From NCBI RefSeq assembly GCF_904528075.1, contig NZ_LR882035.1:248001-312000 (forward strand): a stretch of 64,000 nucleotides of DNA, in the 5' to 3' direction. The position numbers and the translations under genes are program-made. Below, piece by piece: positions 25,048 to 33,252 of the stretch. The notes beneath the pieces were generated by a model. The model saw only the letters and a list, made by a program, of their open reading frames with translations. It ran no database searches and was not told where the DNA came from. This DNA is from Agreia sp. COWG. Lineage in GTDB: Bacteria > Actinomycetota > Actinomycetes > Actinomycetales > Microbacteriaceae. The first letter of the stretch is position 1. The number at the start of each line of letters is the position of its first letter.

Positions 25048-26025
25048 ATGACAACAACCGAAGCCCCCCAGAAAAGGCTCGGCGTGATCGGTGCGAATGT
25101 GCGCCAGATCTCGTTCTGGGCCGAGAACGCTGCCCCCATAGGCCTGGTGGCCCTGGTCATCGTCTTCTCCGCCCTCTCGCCTACCTTCCTCACGTTCGGC
25201 AACATCAAGGCGATGCTGGTGGCCGCCGCCATTCTGGTGATCCTCGCCATCGGCCAGTCGTTCGTCATCACCACGGGCGGAATCGACCTGTCGATCTCGG
25301 CCACCATGACCTTCGGCGCCATCGGCTTCGGCCTCGCATTTCAGGCGGGCCTCGGCTTCTGGCCCTCGGCGCTCGCGGCGATCGTTGCGGGCCTGGCGAT
25401 CGGGCTCATCAACGGACTGTTGATAGCCAAGGGAAAGGTGACCGACTTCATCGCCACGCTGGGAACGCTCTCGGTGGCGACGGGCCTCGCTCTGATCGTG
25501 TCGAACGGCAAGCCGATCACCGTCACCAGCCCCGAGCTGCTGAGGCTCACGTCGGGCTCGGTCGGCATCTTCGGCTATCCCATCATCCTGGCGGCGATCA
25601 TCGCCGTGCTCGCCTGGTTCATCATGTTCCGCACCCGCTTCGGCCTGCACGTTCAGGCGGTCGGTGGTAACGAGGAGAGCGCCGTGGCGAACGGCATCTC
25701 GGCCACGAAGATCCGGCTGGCCGTCTATCTCATCGCCGGCGGTCTCGCCGGAGTGGCGGCGCTGCTGCTCGTCGCCCGGGTCGGCGCGGCGGAGCCTGCG
25801 ATCAACACGCAGTTCCTCCTCAACTCGATCGCCGCGGTGGTTCTCGGCGGCGTGAGCCTCACCGGGGGCAAGGCCAAGATCGTCGGCCCGGTGATCGGCG
25901 CACTGCTGCTCACCGCCCTCACGAACGGCCTCACCCTGCTCGGTGTCTCGCAGTTCTACCAGCCGCTCGCTGTCGGACTCGTCGTAGTCCTGGCCGCCCT
26001 ACTCACGAGGTTCCAGAAGAAATGA
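25048..26025 (+). CDS. Sugar ABC transporter permease (FrcC/RbsC-like)
   Basis: A 325-residue inner-membrane permease with 8-10 helices. FVITTGGIDLSISATMTFGAIGFG is the RbsC-family signature near residue 75, and GGNEESAVANGI (about 208-219) is the cytoplasmic loop contacting the ATPase. It probably forms a homodimer. ATG 25048 is preferred over the in-frame GTG at 25039, although no strong Shine-Dalgarno supports either. Its stop overlaps the ATPase start by 4 bases. Confidence 0.9.
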   Translation: MTTTEAPQKRLGVIGANVRQISFWAENAAPIGLVALVIVFSALSPTFLTFGNIKAMLVAAAILVILAIGQSFVITTGGIDLSISATMTFGAIGFGLAFQAGLGFWPSALAAIVAGLAIGLINGLLIAKGKVTDFIATLGTLSVATGLALIVSNGKPITVTSPELLRLTSGSVGIFGYPIILAAIIAVLAWFIMFRTRFGLHVQAVGGNEESAVANGISATKIRLAVYLIAGGLAGVAALLLVARVGAAEPAINTQFLLNSIAAVVLGGVSLTGGKAKIVGPVIGALLLTALTNGLTLLGVSQFYQPLAVGLVVVLAALLTRFQKK

Positions 26026-26831
26026 CGAACGAAGACCGCTACAACTCGCGCCCGGGCGTCGCTCCGCACACCGGAACCACGCCGGCCGTCGACTTCATCT
26101 TGCAGGCGACCGACATCACGAAGTCGTTCGGGGGAGTGCACGCCCTGAAGGGCGCCTCGATGACCATGCGCCGCGGCGAGATCACCGCATTGATCGGCGA
26201 CAACGGCGCGGGAAAGTCGACGATGGTTCGCTGCCTCTCCGGCATCCACCGCCCCGATTCAGGCGAGATCCTGCTCGACGGCAAGCCCGTCACGTTCGAG
26301 AACCCGAACGCCGCCATCAAGCTCGGCATCGAGACCGTGCAGCAGAACCTGGCCCTGGTCGAAGACCTCGCGGTGTGGCAGAACTTCTTTCTCGGGCGAG
26401 AGAAGACCCACGGCTTCGGCCCCCTCCGCACCCTCGACCGCAAGCTCATGAAGAGCACGGCGGCCGATCTGCTGAAGAGCCTGGCCGTGAACGTGCCTCC
26501 CGTCACCAGCAAGGTGCGGCGGCTGTCGGGTGGTCAGCGCCAGGCCGTCGCCATCGCGCGTGCCGCCGGCTGGGGTTCGCAGATCGTGATCATGGACGAA
26601 CCCACCGCGGCGCTCGGCGTGCAGGAGACCGCGCGGGTGGAGGGCGTCATCAACACCCTCCGCGACAGCGGCGTCGCCGTGCTGTTGATCAGCCACAACT
26701 TCGACCAGGTGATGCGCCTCTCCGACCACGTATGGGTCATGCGGGCCGGAATGGCCGTCGCCGAGCGCCGTACGGAAGAGACCAGTGGCGACGAACTCGT
26801 GGCCCTGATCACCGGCGCCAAGGCGGCCTGA
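26022..26831 (+). CDS. Sugar ABC transporter ATP-binding protein (single domain, FrcA-like)
   Basis: A 269-residue ATPase energising the sugar importer. Walker A GDNGAGKST (59-67), a Q-loop in VQQNLALVEDL, signature LSGGQRQAV (about 168) and Walker B IVIMDEP are intact. It has one nucleotide-binding domain, unlike the two-domain RbsA, which matches FrcA of the rhizobial fructose/ribose/mannose importer. ATGA overlap with the permease. Confidence 0.9.
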   Translation: MTNEDRYNSRPGVAPHTGTTPAVDFILQATDITKSFGGVHALKGASMTMRRGEITALIGDNGAGKSTMVRCLSGIHRPDSGEILLDGKPVTFENPNAAIKLGIETVQQNLALVEDLAVWQNFFLGREKTHGFGPLRTLDRKLMKSTAADLLKSLAVNVPPVTSKVRRLSGGQRQAVAIARAAGWGSQIVIMDEPTAALGVQETARVEGVINTLRDSGVAVLLISHNFDQVMRLSDHVWVMRAGMAVAERRTEETSGDELVALITGAKAA

Positions 26832-26833
26832 GC

Positions 26834-27823
26834 ATGGCGTTCGACACCCGCATCCCGTTTCGGCGGGCTGCGGCCGACAGCATCATGCCGCTCGGGGTGC
26901 ACGCCGGCCTCTGGGTCGAGAACTGGTCGCCCGCATCCGCCCGCTTCGCGATCGAGGGTGCCGCCCTGGCCGGCTACCAGCTGATCGAGATCCCGGTGCC
27001 GGATGGCGAGGGCTCGCTCTCGCCCGACGCCACCGCGCGCCTGCTCGATGAGGCGGGCCTCGACGCGGTCGTGTCGCTCGCCCTCGACCCGCAGAGTGAC
27101 ATCAATGTCGACACGGCGGGCTCCGACCCCGCGCCGGCGGCGACCTCCGCCCGGGGAGAACTGCGGCTGCTGCAGGCCGTGGAGTTCGCCCGGGCGATCG
27201 GCGCCAACTACGTCGGGGGCGTCACGTACTCGGCCATGACCAAGTACGCGCATCCGGCGACCGAGGCGTCGAGGGCGAACTCGCTCGACGTGCTCACCAG
27301 GGTTGCCGCGGTTGCACGCAAGGCAGACGTGCGCATCGGGCTCGAATACGTGAACCGCTACGAGAGCAACCTGCTGAACACGGCGGCCCAGACGGCCGAG
27401 TTCATCGCCGAGCTCGGTGCCCGAGACGTCGACAACGTGCTGCTGCACATCGACACCTATCACGCCAACGGCGAGGAGATCTCCCTCGCCGGCGCGGTGC
27501 GCGACGCCGGTGGCCTGCTCGGCTACCTGCATCTCTCCGAGAGCCACCGCGGGCGCATCGGCACCGGATCGCTCGACTGGACGGGGCTCTTCGCCGCGCT
27601 CGCCGAAGCCGAGTATCGCGGCCCGCTCACCGTCGAGACCTTCTCGCCCGCGATCGTCTCGTCGGCCACGCGCGACCAGATCGGGGCCTGGCGCTCGCTC
27701 TGGAGCGACCCCGTCGACGTGGCCCGCGAATCCGCCATATTCCTGCGCGCGCTGCTCGCCGCATCCGCCCCTCTCACCACCACCGACTCAGACCGTCACG
27801 AACGAAGGATGTCCCACTCATGA
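26834..27823 (+). CDS. Sugar epimerase/isomerase, AP-endonuclease-2 TIM barrel (first paralogue)
   Basis: A 329-residue member of the D-tagatose/D-allulose 3-epimerase-like TIM-barrel family. LGVHAGLWVENWS opens the barrel. EYVNRYESNLLNT has the metal-binding Glu, HIDTYHANGEE the next ligands, and HLSESHRGRIGTGSLDW the catalytic region with a terminal VETFSP Glu. It would move the keto-sugar C3 or C4 configuration, or isomerise it. It follows the ATPase by 3 bases and overlaps its own paralogue by 4. It has extra residues at both ends compared with the second paralogue. The exact sugar is not determinable. Confidence 0.82.
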   Translation: MAFDTRIPFRRAAADSIMPLGVHAGLWVENWSPASARFAIEGAALAGYQLIEIPVPDGEGSLSPDATARLLDEAGLDAVVSLALDPQSDINVDTAGSDPAPAATSARGELRLLQAVEFARAIGANYVGGVTYSAMTKYAHPATEASRANSLDVLTRVAAVARKADVRIGLEYVNRYESNLLNTAAQTAEFIAELGARDVDNVLLHIDTYHANGEEISLAGAVRDAGGLLGYLHLSESHRGRIGTGSLDWTGLFAALAEAEYRGPLTVETFSPAIVSSATRDQIGAWRSLWSDPVDVARESAIFLRALLAASAPLTTTDSDRHERRMSHS

Positions 27824-28692
27824 CCACCAACAAGCTCGGCGTGCACGCCCTCGTCTTCTCTGGCGGAACCACCCCCGACGAGGTCGACTACATCATCGGC
27901 GAGACCAAGAGGGCCGGCTTCGACCTGCTCGAGCTGTCACTGCACGATGCGAAGAACCTCGACGTCGCTGCGGCGCGCGCAGCCCTCGATGCTGCCGGCC
28001 TCGGCATCGTCACCTCGCGCGGCCTGGCCTTCGAGGCGGATGTCTCGAGCGACGACCCGGCGAACGTCGCCCGGGGTGCGCAGCTGCTGCACGACTCCCT
28101 GCAGATCACCCACGGCCTCGGCGGAAGCTACTTCACCGGTGCCCTCTACAGCGCGCTCGGCAAGTACGGCCACGCGCTGACGACCGCCGGCCGCGCCAAC
28201 GTCGTCTCCACCCTGAAGGACCTCGCCGTCGAGGCGCAGGGGCTCGGCATGACGATCGGCCTCGAGATCTGCAACCGCTACGAGACCAACGTGATCAACA
28301 CGGCGGCGGATGCGCTGCGCCTGGCCGACGACATCGGCCACGACAACGTGCTCATCCACCTCGACACGTACCACATGAACATCGAGGAGGACGATCTGAT
28401 CCGGCCCGTGCACCTGGTCGGAGACCGCCTCGGCTACGTGCACATCGGCGAGAATCACCGCGGCTACCTCGGTTCGGGCCACCTCGACTTCGGGGCGTTC
28501 TTCCACGCCCTCGCCGACATCTCGTACGACGGCCCGATCACCTTCGAGTCGTTCTCATCGGCCGTGGTCTCGCCCACGCTGTCGAACGACCTGGCCATCT
28601 GGCGCAACCTGTGGAACGACGGCCCTGCCCTCGCCGCGCACTCCAACGCGTACCTTCGGAACATCATCGAGGGAACCCGTGTCGCTGCCTGA
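27820..28692 (+). CDS. Sugar epimerase/isomerase TIM barrel (second paralogue)
   Basis: A 290-residue homologue of the preceding protein, with the same landmarks: EICNRYETNVINT (metal Glu), HLDTYHMNIEED, HIGENHRGYLGSGHLDF and FESFSS. The family enzymes (D-tagatose 3-epimerase, D-allulose 3-epimerase, L-ribulose 3-epimerase) use Mn2+ or Mg2+. Two adjacent copies suggest either successive steps or a heteromeric enzyme. The ATG overlaps the previous stop by 4 bases, and the kinase gene overlaps its end by 14 bases. Confidence 0.85.
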   Translation: MTTNKLGVHALVFSGGTTPDEVDYIIGETKRAGFDLLELSLHDAKNLDVAAARAALDAAGLGIVTSRGLAFEADVSSDDPANVARGAQLLHDSLQITHGLGGSYFTGALYSALGKYGHALTTAGRANVVSTLKDLAVEAQGLGMTIGLEICNRYETNVINTAADALRLADDIGHDNVLIHLDTYHMNIEEDDLIRPVHLVGDRLGYVHIGENHRGYLGSGHLDFGAFFHALADISYDGPITFESFSSAVVSPTLSNDLAIWRNLWNDGPALAAHSNAYLRNIIEGTRVAA

Positions 28693-29383
28693 CTCTGTGC
28701 AGCCGCTCGATGATCTGGCCCGGCGCGCGTGGGGGCTGGTGTCACCCGGATCGCGCGCCATCCTCGGCATCGCCGGCAGCCCCGGCGCGGGCAAGACCAC
28801 GCTCGCGCGCCGGCTCGCCGAGCGCGTGAACGAGCTGAGCGCGGCATCCGGCGGCCCGGCGTCACCGTTCGCCGCGCACGTGCCGATGGACGGCTTTCAC
28901 CTCGCCCAGTCGACGCTGGTGCGGCTGGGGAGGGCGGAGCGCAAGGGAGCCATCGACACCTTCGACGGCTGGGGCTTCCTCGCCCTGCTCAGCCGGCTGC
29001 GTGCGGAGACGGAGCACACCGTCTATGCGCCGGGCTTCGATCGGGCCATCGAGGAACCCATCGCTGGAGAGATCGCGATAGAGCCATCGACCCAGCTCGT
29101 GATCATCGAGGGCAACTATCTGCTCGTCGACGACGGCCCGTGGGCGGCGGTGAAGAGTCAACTCGCCGAGTCGTGGTTCTGTGAGACGCCGGATGCCGTG
29201 CGCGTCTCCCGTCTCGTGGCTCGCCACGAGACCGGCGGTCGCACCCCGGAGGCCGCGCTTGCCTGGGCCGAGACGGTCGACGGGCGCAACGCGGTACTGA
29301 TCGAGTCGACGCTCGACCGTGCCGACCTCGTGGTGTCGGGCGTCACGGGAACGGTCGTCGATGAAGCCGGAACACGAATCTGA
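28679..29383 (+). CDS. P-loop sugar/nucleoside kinase (FrcK-like)
   Basis: A 234-residue uridine-kinase-like P-loop phosphotransferase. Walker A GSPGAGKTT (33-41), VPMDGFHLAQ (the DGFH motif of pantothenate/uridine kinase relatives), a YAPGFDR segment and IIEGNYLL are visible. Related genes accompany the FrcBCA sugar importer in rhizobia, where the kinase is called FrcK. Here it probably phosphorylates the imported or epimerised keto-sugar, the last step before central metabolism (inference). GTG start with GAGGGAA nearby. Confidence 0.83.
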   Translation: MSLPDSVQPLDDLARRAWGLVSPGSRAILGIAGSPGAGKTTLARRLAERVNELSAASGGPASPFAAHVPMDGFHLAQSTLVRLGRAERKGAIDTFDGWGFLALLSRLRAETEHTVYAPGFDRAIEEPIAGEIAIEPSTQLVIIEGNYLLVDDGPWAAVKSQLAESWFCETPDAVRVSRLVARHETGGRTPEAALAWAETVDGRNAVLIESTLDRADLVVSGVTGTVVDEAGTRI

Positions 29384-29417
29384 CCGCGTCGGCTATGATT
29401 GTCGAGGCGCATGCCAA

Positions 29418-29506
29418 GGAGACGTCGCATAGTCCGGCCTAGTGCACCACCCTGCTAAGGTGGAGTGGGGGAAACCCCACCGAGAGTTCAAATCTCTCCG
29501 TCTCCG
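29418..29506 (+). tRNA. tRNA-Ser (anticodon GCT)
   Basis: An 89-base class II tRNA. Acceptor GGAGACG pairs with CGTCTCC, discriminator G, and CCA is not encoded (CAC follows). The anticodon stem CCACC/GGTGG encloses CTGCTAA with GCT at 29454-29456, reading AGC/AGU. A long GC-rich variable arm follows. It is followed at once by a terminator. Confidence 0.96.
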
Positions 29507-29513
29507 CACCTCG

Positions 29514-29547
29514 AAAAGCCCCGTGATCATCATGATCCGGGGCTTTT
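29514..29547 (+). terminator. Rho-independent terminator after tRNA-Ser-GCT
   Basis: AAAAGCCCCG and CGGGGCTTTT form the base of a stem, continued by GATCAT/ATGATC with one bulged T, and end in TTTT. The symmetrical A/T flanks allow function on either strand. Confidence 0.88.
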
Positions 29548-29578
29548 GTGCGCGCTGGGAACATCTGCCGTCGCCGAG

Positions 29579-29637
29579 GTGCGGAGAATGGTTGCTACGT
29601 TGTGACGGGAAGCAACCAGTGTCCGCACTTCGATGCG
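29579..29637. repeat. 50-base hairpin repeat, copy A (downstream of the DUF559 gene)
   Basis: Left arm GTGCGGAGAATGGTTGCTAC (29579-29598), a 10-base loop, and right arm GAAGCAACCAGTGTCCGCAC (29609-29628); 17 of 20 positions pair. The right arm plus the following bases to 29637 are identical in copy B at 30663-30691. It lies 39 bases beyond the stop of the nuclease-like gene, in direct orientation with copy B. Confidence 0.85.
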
Positions 29638-29666
29638 CAGCGTGGCGCTCGCGGACGCCCCGCAGT

Positions 29667-30572
29667 TCAGTGGGTGAGGCGGGCGAGGATGAAGCGGAGT
29701 TGGGCGATGAAGCCCGCCGGGTTATCGAGATCGGCTTGGGTGAACTGCAGTTCGGTCCAGCCAGCAGCCTGCAGGGCTCGGGTGCGGGCAATATCTCTCT
29801 GCCACTGGACCCTGTCGGTTCTGTGGTGATCGCCCTGGTATTCCATGGAGAGTTTCAGATGTGGGTAGCTCAGGTCGAGGCGGCCCAGAAAGCGTCCACT
29901 CGCGTCGAAGACGCTCTTGTTCACTGTGGGCGCTGGCAGGCCGGCGAGGATGATCGCGACCCGCAGAAGTGACTCACGCGGGGACTCGGCCCGGTCGGAG
30001 AGCAGGTCGATCGCGCGCCTGAGGTTTCGCACTCCGCGGCGCGGCCCGTGGCGCTCGACCGCGCCAGTCAGATTCTCCTTGCGGCACTGGGGGAGTCTCC
30101 TGGCGATCAACTTGTCCCCGACGGCGACGAGCTCTGGCAGCGTGAGCATCGCGGCGAGATCGCACCAGGTGCGCTCCGGCGTTGTGACGAGGTAGCCGAA
30201 TCTGCGATCGGAGTCCCGGTGGCCCAGGGTCGTCCGGTGCCCGATGATGCCCTTCGCATCAACCGCTCGACGCTCTGAAGGTACCGAGATGTGCAGCTCA
30301 GTCCTGCCGCTCAGCCTCGAAGGCAGTGGCATGGAGTACAAGCCGGCGGCAGTCACATGGCTGTAGACCCCGCCGAGCGGCATCCGGGGGAGGAAGTCTC
30401 TGCATCGATCGTCGAGAAAGCTCATGGGCCTGGTCGCAGCCCGGATGCCGTAGAACGGCTTCTCGAAATCGGCCGCCCGCAGCCTCTGCCTCGACACCCC
30501 GTGCCTCTGGGCCTCGCCAACGGAGAACGCTCGGTTCGGGTGCACGATGGGCGCTGCTCTTCGAGGGCTCAT
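29667..30572 (-). CDS. DUF559/Vsr-like nuclease-fold protein (AbiEi-antitoxin-like N-terminus)
   Basis: A 301-residue protein. The N-terminal part (FSVGEAQRHGVSRQRLRAADFEKPFYGIRA) resembles the winged-helix start of AbiEi-type and related actinobacterial proteins. The C-terminal third (RLDLSYPHLKLSMEYQGDHH, then RDIARTRALQAAGW and a final beta-strand) matches DUF559, whose fold is that of very-short-patch repair endonucleases, with candidate acidic and His residues in D-L-S-Y-P...EYQGDHH. Start at ATG 30572; a GTG 6 bases upstream is possible. Hairpin repeats lie 39 bases after its stop and 60 bases before its start. Function unknown; no partner toxin is adjacent. Confidence 0.7.
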   Translation of the reverse strand: MSPRRAAPIVHPNRAFSVGEAQRHGVSRQRLRAADFEKPFYGIRAATRPMSFLDDRCRDFLPRMPLGGVYSHVTAAGLYSMPLPSRLSGRTELHISVPSERRAVDAKGIIGHRTTLGHRDSDRRFGYLVTTPERTWCDLAAMLTLPELVAVGDKLIARRLPQCRKENLTGAVERHGPRRGVRNLRRAIDLLSDRAESPRESLLRVAIILAGLPAPTVNKSVFDASGRFLGRLDLSYPHLKLSMEYQGDHHRTDRVQWQRDIARTRALQAAGWTELQFTQADLDNPAGFIAQLRFILARLTH

Positions 30573-30632
30573 GAGCACACCATGCCCGATCGAGCACATG
30601 TGCCGCGGGCGCTCTCCACAGGCGGCATCGAG

Positions 30633-30691
30633 GCGCGCACAATGGTTGCTTCGTCGCGACAGGAAGCAACCAGTGTCCGCACTTCGATGCG
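30633..30691. repeat. 50-base hairpin repeat, copy B (upstream of the DUF559 gene)
   Basis: Left arm 30633-30652 (ending TGGTTGCTTC), a 10-base loop GTCGCGACAG, and right arm GAAGCAACCAGTGTCCGCAC (30663-30682); 17 of 20 positions pair. The segment 30642-30691 matches 29588-29637 at 46 of 50 bases by hand count. Confidence 0.85.
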
Positions 30692-30712
30692 GGCCCGGCA
30701 TGCCGATGGACT

Positions 30713-32407
30713 CTAGCGGGAGGCGGAGTCCCCGGGATTCGGCCGACCGCCGGATGCGCGCCGTGCGCCGCGCAGCGCGCTCGCGCCGGCGCCGGCGGCG
30801 AGCAGCGCGAGGGCGAGGCCCATGAGCAGGTCGCGCTCCGTCGCATCCTGCCCCGTTGCCGCGAGCGTCGCCGTGCCAGCAGTGCCGCCCGCAGCGCCGG
30901 CAGGGTCGGAGGTCGCGCCCGAGGGCGGGTCTGCCACGGCGGTGGAGGCAGCCGCGACCTGGCCCGTGATGCAGCGGCGCACCTCGCTCACGTCGTAGAA
31001 GTGCGAGCCCGGCGCGATGGGCGTGCAGCTGGCGCGGAAAGCGATCTCGCGCTCGTTGTAGAGCATGCGCACGATGGCGCGGCCGCTGGCGTCGCGAAAG
31101 ACGTCCCACTGAACGTTCGCGGCCATGGGGGTGACCGTCTCGCCGCGCCAGTCGTTCGTCGCGTACGAGTACGGCGCATCCGGTGTCACCGGCTGGGTCG
31201 AGCCGGGCAGGCCGATCAGCGCCGCGAACGGGATGATCGTCTCGGCGTGGGCGAAGCGGAAGGTCGCCGCGGTGGTGGAGCCGGCGAGGCGCGCGTCGAT
31301 CGAGTCGAGAAAGTCGGTGAGCAGGGGGGTGGCCATCTTGTAGGTGATGTCGCTTCCGGCGAAGGCGGGCCCCTTGCCGTAGAAGTCGTCGGAGTCGAGC
31401 AGGTACGCGAACCACTCGGCGTCTGCGCCGGCGAAGTAGCGGTCGAAGTCGACCTGCACCTCTTCGGTCATGTCGGGCGCGATGATGTAGAGGTTGTAGA
31501 GCATCATCGCCGCGTCGACCTCGTTGTCGACGGTCGTCTTGCCGTCGCCGCCGTCGACGAAATGGTAGGCGCCGGCCGCGAGCCGGTCGACGAAGGCCGG
31601 CGTGTAGACGCGCTCGAGCACCTCGCGTGAGGCCTCGTGGCTGCGGGGTTGGGCGTAGATCGCGTCGACCGCGTCTGAGACCTTCGCGCTGTCGGCGTAT
31701 GCCTGGTAGTCGGCGTTGATGTCTTGTTTGTGAAAGTAGAGCGTGTCTGGCCGCTTGTCGATGGCAGCGGGAAGATGGGAGGCGATCAGCGGATCTGCCT
31801 GGGTGAGGCCCTGCTCGAAGGCCTTGCCGGATGCTGTGGCCCTGGCCTCGCCAGAGCTCTCGACGGCCACGGTGTCGGTTCCGGCGTCGATGGCGGCGAA
31901 CAGCGAGGGAAGCCGCTCGACCACCCTGCTGCCGATGCCCCGGTGCTGGGTGGCACCCTGCCCGGTGAGATTGCCGTAGCCGAGCTTCTGGTTCGCGGCG
32001 GTCAGCTTCTGCACCTCGGGGCCGAGGGTCGTGCCGAGCTCGGTGAGCGCCCCCTCCGAACGTGCCTGCTCCCAGATCTGGGTGGTCAGCGAGTCGTACT
32101 TGAAGCTCGACAGCGCTCGGGATCCGTGTCGGGCGACGGACTCCGTGTAGACCGGTAGGAAGCCGGCGGGGGCGGTCTGCAGCTGGGCCGGAGTCTGCTG
32201 CGGCACGTAGGGGGTCTTGCTGCTGTAGTAGGTGCGGCCAGCCGCGGGGTCGGTGCCCGTGCCGGATGCCGCCAGGGCCGGCGCCGCCGAGCCGGCGAGC
32301 ACCAGAATCAGTGCGCTGGAGACGACGAGAAGTGCGTGGGAGCGACGGGGTCTGCGGATGTTGAAACGCGCTCGGGAGGGCGCGGAGAAAGGGGTGTTGT
32401 AAGACAT
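30713..32407 (-). CDS. Wall-anchored histidine acid phosphatase
   Basis: A 564-residue secreted branch-2 histidine phosphatase (phytase/acid phosphatase-like). A signal peptide (about 1-47, ending ALA-A) precedes the catalytic RHGSR (93-97, nucleophile His). The distal HAE in FRFAHAETIIPF replaces the more common HD as proton donor. The C-terminus has LAATG (515-519), a hydrophobic helix and a basic tail, a class-E-type sortase signal, so the enzyme is likely fixed to the wall. It releases phosphate from phosphomonoesters outside the cell. Minus-strand AGGA precedes the ATG. Monocistronic. Confidence 0.87.
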   Translation of the reverse strand: MSYNTPFSAPSRARFNIRRPRRSHALLVVSSALILVLAGSAAPALAASGTGTDPAAGRTYYSSKTPYVPQQTPAQLQTAPAGFLPVYTESVARHGSRALSSFKYDSLTTQIWEQARSEGALTELGTTLGPEVQKLTAANQKLGYGNLTGQGATQHRGIGSRVVERLPSLFAAIDAGTDTVAVESSGEARATASGKAFEQGLTQADPLIASHLPAAIDKRPDTLYFHKQDINADYQAYADSAKVSDAVDAIYAQPRSHEASREVLERVYTPAFVDRLAAGAYHFVDGGDGKTTVDNEVDAAMMLYNLYIIAPDMTEEVQVDFDRYFAGADAEWFAYLLDSDDFYGKGPAFAGSDITYKMATPLLTDFLDSIDARLAGSTTAATFRFAHAETIIPFAALIGLPGSTQPVTPDAPYSYATNDWRGETVTPMAANVQWDVFRDASGRAIVRMLYNEREIAFRASCTPIAPGSHFYDVSEVRRCITGQVAAASTAVADPPSGATSDPAGAAGGTAGTATLAATGQDATERDLLMGLALALLAAGAGASALRGARRASGGRPNPGDSASR

Positions 32408-32538
32408 CGGGATCCTGTGCGAAGAGGGCGCGCACTCGGGGGTAAGCAGGGGGCGCGAGACGGGTGGTCGCGGTCACGACAGCCGAAGGCTATGCGCCGC
32501 ATGTAGACCGCCGCTGTCCTGGGCGTGAACAACGAATG

Positions 32539-33129
32539 TCAGTGCGGAAGCAGCTCGCTCGCCGTCGCCAGGTACGCGATGCCGTCGAAGTCGGGGAACA
32601 GCGCCGACTGCGCGATATAGCCTTGGCCCAGTCCGATCGCGACGGCCGCGAGGCTGCTGGCCCAGTGCTTCGCCTCGGTCTCGCCGAGGCCCCGCTCCGC
32701 GATGACCCACTCTGCGAAGATCTGCTCGTAGCTCTTGCGCAACTCGCCGAAGACGCCGTCGACGATGGCGTGGATGCTCGGGTCGGTGACCGACTCTCCC
32801 CACACCTGCAGCAGCAAGCCCGTGCCGGCGAGGTCGACCTCGAGGGCCGACAGGATGCGAGTGACGACCTCCGCCGGAGAGGGCGTGCGCTCGCGCGTGC
32901 GCAGCGTCTGCATATCTTCGATGCGCGTACCCATCACCGAGCGCGCCACCGCACTCATGACCTCGGCCTTGCTCGAGAAGTGCCCGTAGATGGCCCCGGC
33001 CGACAGGCCCGACTCGGCGATGATGTCGGCCATGGATGCGCCGAAGCCCTTCTTCGCGAAGCAGCGCAGCGCGGCGTCGGCGATCTCTTCGCGCTTCGCC
33101 TCGCGGTACTGCTCTGTGACCTTCGGCAT
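32539..33129 (-). CDS. TetR/AcrR-family repressor
   Basis: A 196-residue regulator with a classical TetR HTH (IADAALRCFAKKGFGASMADIIAESGLSAGAIYGHF, split over residues 14-49) and a helical ligand domain. The start at 33129 has GGGGAGG four bases upstream. A promoter TTCTTT-N17-TATGAT can be read on the minus strand (33212-33184). Two 18-base palindromic sites (33159-33176 and 33207-33224) flank it, so it should autoregulate and repress the divergent membrane-protein gene. Confidence 0.87.
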   Translation of the reverse strand: MPKVTEQYREAKREEIADAALRCFAKKGFGASMADIIAESGLSAGAIYGHFSSKAEVMSAVARSVMGTRIEDMQTLRTRERTPSPAEVVTRILSALEVDLAGTGLLLQVWGESVTDPSIHAIVDGVFGELRKSYEQIFAEWVIAERGLGETEAKHWASSLAAVAIGLGQGYIAQSALFPDFDGIAYLATASELLPH

Positions 33130-33158
33130 GGCACCTCCCCGGCACATCTGACGATAAA

Positions 33159-33224
33159 AAAGAATGAACGTTCCTTGACAGCAATCATAACCGAGGGCAC
33201 TCTAATAAAGAACAAACATTCTTT
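33159..33224. promoter_or_regulatory. Paired TetR operators between regulator and membrane protein
   Basis: AAAGAATGAACGTTCCTT (33159-33176) and AAAGAACAAACATTCTTT (33207-33224) share 14 of 18 bases and are 48 bases apart start to start. The second has perfect AAAGAA/TTCTTT arms and covers the regulator's likely -35. A TTGACA at 33175-33180 is a candidate -35 for the divergent gene. Confidence 0.65.
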
Positions 33225-33252
33225 TTAGAGCGAGCCGAACACGGAAGACGTC

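Noticed and set aside
29667..32477. 936-codon minus-strand frame that would fuse the DUF559 protein to upstream sequence
   Set aside because: Only the last 301 codons resemble a protein family. The rest is an Arg-rich out-of-phase reading of the acid phosphatase gene.
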